Shown one piece after another: positions 56,678-64,000 of a DNA stretch of 64,000 nt (positions are counted from its first letter, which is position 1; every line of letters starts with the position of its first letter). The DNA is from Pelobates cultripes. Taxonomy: Eukaryota > Chordata > Amphibia > Anura > Pelobatidae. The position numbers and the translations under genes were made by a program. The notes beneath the pieces were generated by a model. That model searched no databases. It saw nothing but the letters and a program-made list of their open reading frames with translations, and had not been told where the DNA came from. The DNA lies in the NCBI GenBank assembly GCA_933207985.1, contig OW240916.1, positions 264,911,851-264,975,850 on the forward strand, in the 5' to 3' direction.

Positions 56678-57734
56678 TCACACCCCAAAACTAGTCTGCT
56701 TATTCCCCCTTTTTAAAAAAATTTCCCCGCTAGAGCCTTTGGGAAACCTGTGCGACACAGGCCACGGTCTCAAAACAGTACAGCATTTGTAAGAGTGGGA
56801 TGCTGTTATAAAAGTTATCGATGTATAAGTGATAACCGTACTTAAGTTTAGGGCATTATTAAGTCCCAGACAATTTTCCCACTTGTCCCTATTATATTTG
56901 GGCAACCTGGGGGATCAAGGTGGCTACCCCTTCCTTCGTATACATGGAAGGTGTATACATAGCCACTGCCACTTTCACATAATTTATAAAATTTAATCCC
57001 ATATCGGGATCTTTTGGATGGGATGTACTGTCTAAATCCCAGTATTCCCTTATATGAGGGACTCATCAATTAAAATGTGTTTTTTGGGGGTGTAAATAGT
57101 TGCAATTTTTTCATTAAAGTGGGAAATTAGAGGGCATATTTTGGGGGGCACTTCATATTGTCATTAAAGTGCATAAAACGCAGTATGTCCTCATATCTCT
57201 CCCTATGCATTGGGAAAAAATGGGGGTTTTTAAAATAGGATTTTTAGTCCAATACATCCTAATTGTGGGCTTTTTAACTATCCCCATTAACATTGTCAGT
57301 GCACAGAATTGTTTAATTTCTGGCACACTGGTTGGGTACCATCTCTCTGTCCTGGTGATTCGGGAGTCTTGGTTGCGTGCAAGATATTGCTCCGCATACA
57401 GATTCATCTGGGTAACTACCTCCCCAAAAAAATCATCCCCCAAAAACAGCTCCATACAATCCAGCGCATTATAGCCACACAGGTCAGCCAGTATGCCAGG
57501 ATTGGCAGTGAACTCTGGAATGTCTGGCGAAAAATGATTAGGGGGTACCCAGTCATCTGCGCCATGTTGAACATTAGGGGAATCAGTGATTTCCCCTGAT
57601 GTTCCTGCAGTATCTGGCACATAGTCCCTGTCCCCTGCGTCACTCCCTGCGTCACTCTCTGAGGGAGTGTCGGTCGCCTCTGAGTCGGCTGCTAACAGGG
57701 CATAAGCCTCCTCTGCGCTATACTTTCTAAACAT
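56678..57734 (-). pseudogene. piggyBac transposase pseudogene (DDE_Tnp_1_7 family)
   Basis: An intact 193-codon start (57734 to 57153) has an acidic N-terminus (SESDAGSDAGDRDYVPD), then LFLGDDFFGEVVTQMNLYAE and LMGIVKKPTIRMYWTK, the order seen at the start of piggyBac catalytic domains. The frame is then lost near 57195. Downstream, 57069-56848 carries QYIPSKRSRYGIKFYKLC and TSGKIVWDLIMP, and a further frame (56905-56678) carries a degraded YTSI...LPKG-like region. An IDES-type segment with a catalytic Asp lies just before, with frame breaks on both sides. The C-terminal part, including the last catalytic Asp and the cysteine-rich domain, is absent. In life the enzyme would cut and paste at TTAA; this copy cannot be functional. 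Confidence 0.88.
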
Positions 57735-58380
57735 TGTTATACAGTTAACACAGCTAAGAAAACTTTAACTAAATAACTAAACTTTTTTTTTTTTAACCCC
57801 TAACTAAATTCCCCAATTACGACTAAATTCCACCCACCCAACTAACTAAATCACAAATTAATAAAATAAAATAATAAAATTGAACCCCTTAGAGTTACAA
57901 AAAAAATACAATTTAACCCTTAAAAAAAAAATAGATCACAGTAAAGTACTGTGACCTGTATATTGATCACTGTTAGCAGTGATCAAGCAGCAGAGAAAGG
58001 GTTAATTTTTTAAAAAATAAAGGGGAAAGGGATTAGGAACCTTTAATAGATATTCACTATTCTTCTGGGACACAATGTTGCAATGATCTGTCTTTCTCCA
58101 CTTCACAAACCCACAAGAGGTGGAGGGAGGCGGTTCAGATATCCCAGCAGTATTGTGACCGCTGTGACTGGCTGTCACAGCGATCACATGTGCTGGGACA
58201 TCGCAATTTGCTGTTGCTGGTCTGCCCCTGACTCGGAGGCACCCAGCAACAGCGTTAACCCCGCGATTGCTGGCACTGTGGTGATCGCGTGGTTAACTTT
58301 ACCGCGTGACGGAGAAGGTCCGTCACCTGTCATTAAGGGTATCCCCAGGATTACGGACCTCGTCCGTCACCCATCCTGAA
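57735..58380. other. right non-coding arm of piggyBac element 2
   Basis: It contains a TTAACCCCTAACTAAATTCC block, GATCACAG...CTGTGACC and GATCACTG...CAGTGATC hairpins, a CACAGCGATCACATGTGCTG segment shared with element 1, and the GGTCCGTCAC / GTGACGGACC palindrome. ATCCTGAA at 58373-58380 is the left half of the nested hAT's target duplication. Confidence 0.75.
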
Positions 58381-58589
58381 CAGTGGCGGATCCAGAGCCT
58401 GATCTCGGGAGGGGCACTTGTAGATTATTTAAAGAAATAATCCAGACACAATAACCACTACAGCTCAGTGTAGTGGTTATGGTGTCAATAGTGCCGGGAC
58501 CCCCTCCCAGAGTAAGTAGTCAAACCATTTAAGAACAGTTTGACAACTTACCTGGTCTGCTGGGAAATGGGGCTGTAGTAGGGCATAGG

Positions 58590-59010
58590 AGCAGTGGTGT
58601 GTGTGAGTGGTGCAATGTGTAAGGGGTGCAGTATGTGTGTGTGGGGGGGGGACAGTGTGTGAGCAGTGTGTGTGTGTGAAGGTTGTAGTATGTGAGTGAG
58701 GGCGGCAGTGTATGTCAGGGATGCAGTGTATGTGTGGGACAGTATGTGTGTGTAACAGTTGCAGTGTGTGTGTGTGAGTATTGCAGTGTATTTGTGAATG
58801 TGGGCAGTGTGTGTGTAGAGGGGTAGTATGTGTGTATGGGGGCAGTATGTGTTAATGAGGGGCAGTGTGTGTGTATGGGGGGGCAGTGTGTGTATGGGGG
58901 CAGTGTGTGCATGGGGCGCAGTATGTGTGTATGGGGGGGCAGTATGTGTGTATGGGGGGCAGTATGTGTGTATGGGGGCAATGTGTGTGTATGGGGGTGT
59001 ATGTGTATAG
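58590..59010. repeat. GT-rich minisatellite (hAT cargo)
   Basis: GTGTGTATGGGGGCAGTAT-like units of 20-30 bp run in tandem, most regular at 58830-59000. Confidence 0.92.
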
Positions 59011-59218
59011 AGTGTGTGATAAGGGTAGGGTTTTTTGTTTTTTTTATAATATATCTATTTATTTTTTATTTAATTAAAATAAATATTCTATGTCCCCCCC
59101 TCCCTTCTTACCTTTACTGAGGAGGAGGGGGGACATATTTCGATCCCTGGTGGTCCCAGTGGGAATCCCTGGTGGTCCAGTGTGGAGAGTGAAGTCTAGC
59201 CCGTGCTCCCGGGCTAGA

Positions 59219-59290
59219 GTTCACTCTCGCGAGATTTGGAGCATTGTCGTGGTAACCGTGGCAACGCTCCAAATCTCGCTAGAGGAGGAC
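59219..59290. repeat. hairpin in the nested hAT element
   Basis: GCGAGATTTGGAGC and GCTCCAAATCTCGC are perfect 14-bp arms around ATTGTCGTGGTAACCGTGGC, which is itself partly palindromic about GGTAACC. It is placed between the GT array and the right end, like the hairpins of the other two hAT elements, but with a different sequence. Confidence 0.85.
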
Positions 59291-59583
59291 CCAGAGGAGC
59301 TTCAGGTTGAGCTCCCGGGTCCTCTCTCACTCCCTCCCCCCTGCTGGCTGCCAGCACGGTGCCTGTGGACCAGGGAGGGAGATCTCTGATCTCCCCTCCG
59401 GTCTGCAAGCACATTGCTGGGCTGGCGCCTGCATGTGCTGGCAGGGGAGAGGGAGACTGTTGCAATTGCCCCCCCCCCTGGATCCGCCACTGGTCCTGAA
59501 GGGGTTAAACAGGTGAAACCTAGACTGTTGCAGAATAAATAAACTACATCCAGTTTTGGAGCTGTGATGCCATTTATTTATTC

Positions 59584-60483
59584 TTAAAGGGACACTCCAG
59601 GCACCAATGCTACTTTGATGCATTGCATGGCTTCTATTTTGTTTTGTTTTTTACATGCTCAAATTTTTATAGTGTTTGAATAAAATAAATAAATGTTTTG
59701 CAGAATGATGCACCATAAGTCTCTTTTTTTGCCACAGCCTCTGGCATTACTGAATAATCTGAACTACAACCGAACTTGCATTAGAAGAAGAGGACACCCA
59801 TGTAGCTATATAGTGAAGATATCACTACCTGTTTGTAGTATCTCTGACTGCAGCCAAGATGTAAATGAAAGTGGCACTGTCACTCGCCCAACCCCTAAAA
59901 ACGAGATAAAATCTTTATGAAATACTCATGTTGACTGTGTCGGAATTTCACATGGACTACTTTGTCTCTGTATTTCTACTCTGCCTGACTCAGGGTGGAG
60001 TATCAGTGTCAATCCCTACAGCTGTCACCATTGATAGTTGCAGGTAATTGGCTGTGTCTATGAAGGATCCTGCGATCTCGTAGGATCCCCCAGACTTCAA
60101 TGCTGTACTCTTGAGCATGTGCTCATTGGGTCAGTAGTTGAAGAGAAGCAGCACAAGAAAGAAGACGGCGCACACAAGGGTTGGGTTCAGGTCAGAAATC
60201 TCACCTGTAGGTGCCACCAGACGGTGACCGTGCCACTTTAAAAGCCGCTCACTCAGTGCTGTTGAGGCTGAGCTGTGTGCAAACTTTTGATAAAAGAAGT
60301 CTTTCTGAAATGAATGGTGGGGCTAAGAAGGCAGGCTTATGAGTGCAGCAAACTGTAAAACATTTATTTATTTTGTGCAAAAAACTATCAATATTTTAGC
60401 ATAGGTAAAACTACTGCCAACTTATAAGACCAAAATCTATCAAATGTATTAAAATGGTATTGGTATTTGGAGTGTCCCTATAA
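59584..60483. mobile_element. T2-like element (about 900 bp)
   Basis: The left end TTAAAGGGACACTCCAGGCA pairs with the right end ATTTGGAGTGTCCCTATAA, where one base of the terminal TTAA has mutated. It is longer than the other T2 copies, and the interior is unlike theirs. Two short plus frames (59693-59920, 60038-60241) have no known motif, so it is taken as non-autonomous. Confidence 0.65.
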
Positions 60484-61569
60484 GTAACATTCAAATGACT
60501 CACTAAACTGAGAATTCAAAGTAAATTTCAAATTTCAAATTTTAGGCCAAATCAGTCGAACAAGAATCATAGCTTTTAGAGAATTTTTCTAATGTTTTAC
60601 CTTAAATTTCCAATTAATTTTTAATTCACATTATTGAATAGCTCTGCCAGTGGCATTAAAGAGATATCAGCTGTGTGACTGCATGTTACATGAAGAGGTT
60701 TTATCTTGTGTTCTGGCTAAGCATGAGTTGATTCTGACGTTGATATACACATAAATTGGAAATTAAAAAAGAAACTTTGATATATCTTAAATAAAATAAG
60801 AATAGTTATGGCAAATTTAGATGTCTCTTAAATTGCCATATGCATCTGGTGTGTTTTAATCCACTGGATTTACATACATTAAAGCATGCAATCACAATTC
60901 TGGTGCTGGTATTGAGTCCTTTTTAGATGTTCTTGGGAAATATTTGGATATTTGACATAGTTATTGGGACTTTGTAAGAGATAAGTCTTATTTATTGACT
61001 TAAACAGTGAGCCAAGCTAGAGTAAACTAGTCAGCAATCTGATTTGGCATATCCACAAAAGAGGTCATGCTGTGGAGCTAGTGGTTGAGAAATGTTGTGT
61101 TGACAATGATAATCAAATGCTGGGAAATTCTCTCAGCAAAAATGGGTAAGACAACAAACAGTTCAAGAAACCAGGGGTTGGGGACATATTTATCCCAAGA
61201 AGGACATAGCTTACAAATTAACCATATTCTGTTTCAGAGACTGTAAGAGTCAATAGGAAATAGAATGTTAACATTAGGACAATTCTATGATTCTATGATC
61301 ATTTCTCCTAATGCGTATGTATAAATACTAGTTAATGCAACTGGTTCTAATTTGCGAAAAAAAATATTTGAGGTTTATTCATTAAACAGTGAGTTGGTGT
61401 TTGACAACGTGGATATTGTTTTGTTTTTAGTAAAATCAGCTGAATTGGAAAACAATCCTAAATTAGCTCAGAAAGATATTTTTTTTTAATCAAATGATCT
61501 AGTCTGGCCTATATTTTGTGAAGCTTCAACTCATTGTTTAGTGAATGAACCTTACAGCTGCTGTTTTCT
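60484..61569. other. unique intronic DNA
   Basis: AGAATTCAAAGTAAATTT at 60511-60528 recurs at 42540 and belongs to a short dispersed AT-rich repeat. Otherwise nothing is recognised. Confidence 0.45.
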
Positions 61570-61800
61570 AATACTTTATATGAGGGCTAGCTAAAGGTAG
61601 ATCCCCAGATGTTGCAGAACTCCATTTACCATGATGCTCTGTCATTCTTTAGAATGTTGCCCAGCCACACTATTTGGCACATGTGGCACTGAACTGCAGC
61701 TCCAGATGTTGCTGAACAATAATGGTCATGTTTCTCTGAAATACATGTGTTTTCTGAGCATTATGGGAGTTGCAGTCCAAAACATTTGGGGGTTTGACAC
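61570..61800. repeat. degenerate hAT-like MITE (foldback)
   Basis: CCCCAGATGTTGCAGAACTC and CATGATGCTC at the left are mirrored by GAGCATTATGGGAGTTGCAG and ACATTTGGGGG at the right. The blocks resemble the interior of the intact hAT MITE at 3026-3180. Terminal CAG/CTG and the 8-bp duplication are no longer clear. Confidence 0.5.
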
Positions 61801-62702
61801 AGCTAATTTAACATTTTTTCAAAACTAATTTTTTAACTATCTATTTACTGAATTCTGGTTTTCTGGTTTAGCTCAACATTTTAATGTGAGAAATTTGAAT
61901 GCATAATCATGGTTCGATTCATAGATATGAAATTTAACTTAAAACATTTAAAATTATTCTTGTTCAGTCATTGAACAGGATTTCTGAAAAATGTGGAGAA
62001 ACCAATAGAATTGTTAAATGTTAGTGATTTGTATAGTTCGGGTTGTGGTTTTAAAATGTTCAGTTATCTAGTGTATTTAAATCAGTTCCTGGTTTAGTGA
62101 ATAAATCCAATTGTTTCTAAACAATGCAAGGGTTTGTTCCTGGCAAACTGGATATAGAGAGATAGAGTGGGGGATTAGTGTAAGATTAACCTGGACAAAC
62201 AGAAACCCTGGACTTCTATTAACAAAAGTTAAAACAGAGTCAGTTACTCAGAATGTCACTTTAAGGACGGGGGTCTGAGAATAAGGTATGTAAGCCATTC
62301 CATTTCCACTGTATTTTAAATTGTATATCTATATATACACATATATTTGTGGTAACTGTGTGAAAAGTGAGAATTAATAGTGAAATTGTGAGACAGAGAG
62401 TGTTAGTGAAATACAGAAAAAGAGAAAATGTAGTATTTATGAATATGTGTATGTGATAATCCCTAACGATCAAGCATTTGGGGTCTAAATAAATGTAAAA
62501 TTACATTTAATTCTGCATGTACTACGAGTAGATTTACGCTCTGCTAAGCTTGTTGTTAACAAGTACTGTGTGTAAAGAAAAATGCACTGTATAGCGAGTT
62601 ATTAAACAAGTTAACTTTCTAAAATCTTACTTGTCTTTCAATGTGAGCTGGGGCTAAAATAGAAGATATAAAGGTGAGGACTCACAATTTGTATAAACCC
62701 AT
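61801..62702. other. unique intronic DNA
   Basis: Nothing recognised. The minus frame at 62261-62473 is uninformative. Confidence 0.5.
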
Positions 62703-62703
62703 T

Positions 62704-63835
62704 CAGGGCCAGTGCAAGGATTTATGGCTACCCAGGATAAGACACATCTTCCTGTTCCCTACATTTAGACTGAGGTGCCACAAACAAAATGATAATTTAT
62801 TTTCGAGCTTTGTGATACTTCTCAATGAAACATGATACTATGATTTGGAGTGTTTTGAAGCTCCAGGGTTTCCCTATTTACCTTTTACTCATGGCATTAA
62901 AACTCACAGTAATGTACTGTCTGTATGAGTGTATACACTTTAATAGTTTTCACAATAATGGGATATGATGTAATGTGTGTTGGCTATGTGTGATGTTTGT
63001 GTGTGATAGGTGTGATAGCTACATATAATACGTGTGTTGTGTAACCTCCTGCTTACTTCTGCACCCAAAAGGTAAGAAAAAGGAGGGTGGCTAAAAAATT
63101 ACTAACATGTGCGTGTCTGTTTGTATCTTTGTTTCAATGTGTACATAAGTGTCTGTGTCTGTATTTATTTGTGTGGGCATCTGTGTATATAAGTGTGTTG
63201 GTGTGTGTATCTGTGTATGTATTTGCATGTATGTCAGTGTTCATGTCCTTGTATCTGTATGTGCATGTGTATCAGTGTGTGTGTCAGTGTATACACTACA
63301 CACAAATACACACCAGCATTTAAACACCAACATTCACACACACATACTCCATACAAAAACCTGCTTATACTCAAACACACATACACTGCTAAGTGCTAAA
63401 CACAACCCTGCAAGGATGGGCAAATTGTAGATTCCCATCTGACTTGTACAAAAGATGAAGATCTACATTTTGGCCACCCTTGTGCTAGAAAGGCCCCCCA
63501 AAGAAGTATTGTAGCCTTGCATCAGGGTCATCTCTACTTTAGTTTTACCACTGCCCTTGCAGGACCTTGGCAGCCTGTATAGCATTGCACATGCAATCTT
63601 CAGCTTCCAGAAGCTCTCTCCAACTCTCGTGAGCCTTGGCCACTACACACATCATCCACTATACACACACTGCATCTACTATACATGCTGCATTCACTAA
63701 GAACACCCTGCATCCTTGTGGGTGATCTGGGTGTGGGCACTGTGGGTGGATTCAGGGGCAGGCCCTATGGATGAACTCAGGAGTGGGCCCAGGGGGCCTG
63801 TGCTTGAGCTGTGTAAGGGACCCCAAAATTTCTGA
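62704..63835. mobile_element. old hAT-derived region (boundaries tentative)
   Basis: CAGGGCCAGTGCAAGGATTT at about 62705 resembles a CAGGGCCGGTGCAAGGAT hAT terminus, and TTTCTGATGACAGCTCTG near 63835 resembles a right end. They do not pair convincingly, so two different elements may be represented. A GT-to-CA array lies between. Confidence 0.4.
63100..63400. repeat. GT/CA-rich microsatellite, strand-switching
   Basis: TGTGTATCTGTG-like runs pass at about 63290-63310 into CACACAAATACACAC-like runs, so the two halves are partly inverted. Overlapping Cys/Val-rich frames are by-products. Confidence 0.85.
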
Positions 63836-64000
63836 TGACAGCTCTGGCTATATTCCCTGGTGATTGAGGATGAGGAGCTTAATGGTCTGTGATCAAGTTT
63901 GCTGAGATAAGTAATTATAGTATAAATGATGATGCATACAAATGTTGCTTTGCAGACAAATCATATAAATTTGCACAATCTTTATTTTTCACTTATTCAT
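63836..64000. other. unique intronic DNA to window end
   Basis: Nothing recognised. Confidence 0.5.

Larger units (their letters stand above)
58381..59492. mobile_element. hAT-type non-autonomous element nested in piggyBac element 2 (1.1 kb)
   Basis: The ends are CAGTGGCGGATCCAGAG and CTGGATCCGCCACTG. The 8-bp target duplication reads ATCCTGAA (58373-58380) on the left and GTCCTGAA (59493-59500) on the right, with one mismatch. Cargo: a T2-subfamily fragment (58427-58560), a GT-rich array (58590-59010), an A/T-rich stretch, CCCCCCTCCC, repeated CCCTGGTGGTCC, and a hairpin (59219-59290). There is no transposase. Overlapping His/Pro/Thr or Cys/Val/Gly frames are array artefacts. Confidence 0.92.
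53816..59504 (-). mobile_element. piggyBac-type element 2 with decayed transposase and nested insertions
   Basis: The ends CCCCTTAAGGAC and CCTGAAGGGG are flanked by TTAA (53812-53815, 59505-59508). Order: (AT)n at 53983-54021, five ~395-bp tandem units, an unrelated repeat (56436-56678), the transposase remnant on the minus strand (56678-57734), a GATC-hairpin block and the subterminal palindrome (about 58312-58370). A 1.1-kb hAT element (58381-59492) sits inside the right terminal repeat, 12 bp before the end. Removing the insertions leaves an element of about 4.3 kb. The left 800 bp are very similar to element 1. Confidence 0.88.

Noticed and set aside
58715..59010. Cys/Val/Gly- and His/Pro/Thr-rich small proteins
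   Set aside because: Translations of the GT-rich minisatellite within the nested hAT element.

Overview
The window reads as vertebrate nuclear DNA, most likely from a frog or toad. It is AT-rich and intron-like, with almost no long credible reading frames. It is dense in element types typical of anuran genomes: T2/Kolobok-type MITEs with TTAA ends, hAT elements with 8-bp target duplications, piggyBac elements flanked by TTAA, a Tc1 element, L2-clade LINE fragments and a family of LTR retrotransposons. No bacterial-style operons, rRNA, tRNA or CRISPR arrays were seen. Species identity is not claimed.

The only host coding sequence I can support is the terminal coding exon of plcxd3 (PI-PLC X domain-containing protein 3) on the minus strand at 8003-8156. 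It has a strong polypyrimidine tract and AG acceptor just upstream, at 8157-8230. Positions 1-8002 are therefore the 3' UTR or downstream flank. Positions 8157-64000 are probably part of the last intron, at least 55.8 kb, because no second plcxd3 exon is visible.

Layout. 1-8 kb: unique AT-rich DNA, one TATC microsatellite, a hAT MITE, a mariner-like MITE and two T2 MITEs sharing one TTAA. 8-24 kb: the exon, a purine-rich block, three solo LTRs (9719-10675, 12187-13153, 17152-18188), several T2 MITEs and a decayed L2 LINE. 24.7-28.7 kb: a foldback MITE abutting a 3.7-kb piggyBac-type element that carries five ~395-bp internal repeats. 29-32.2 kb: a young non-autonomous LTR retrotransposon with both LTRs visible, a primer-binding-site candidate, a polypurine tract and a 590-codon ORF unlike gag or pol; its far end is lost in a 100-N gap (32207-32306). 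32.3-38 kb: a GC-rich minisatellite inside a hAT element, a third piggyBac-family fragment built of foldbacks, hAT remnants and one clean 1.44-kb hAT element. 38-53 kb: a Tc1 deletion derivative, T2 MITEs, an 11-copy 47-bp minisatellite, a CA-rich hAT, a further solo LTR, L2 and LINE fragments, and a perfect 78-bp inverted repeat. 53.8-59.5 kb: a second piggyBac element with a decayed transposase and a nested hAT insertion. 59.6-64 kb: a T2-like element, unique DNA and old hAT remnants.

No genes act together here. The organisation is one gene end plus a layered record of transposition. Nested insertions and target duplications allow a partial order of events, for example piggyBac first and hAT second at 53.8-59.5 kb. 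Most long open frames on either strand are artefacts of repeats and were left out.
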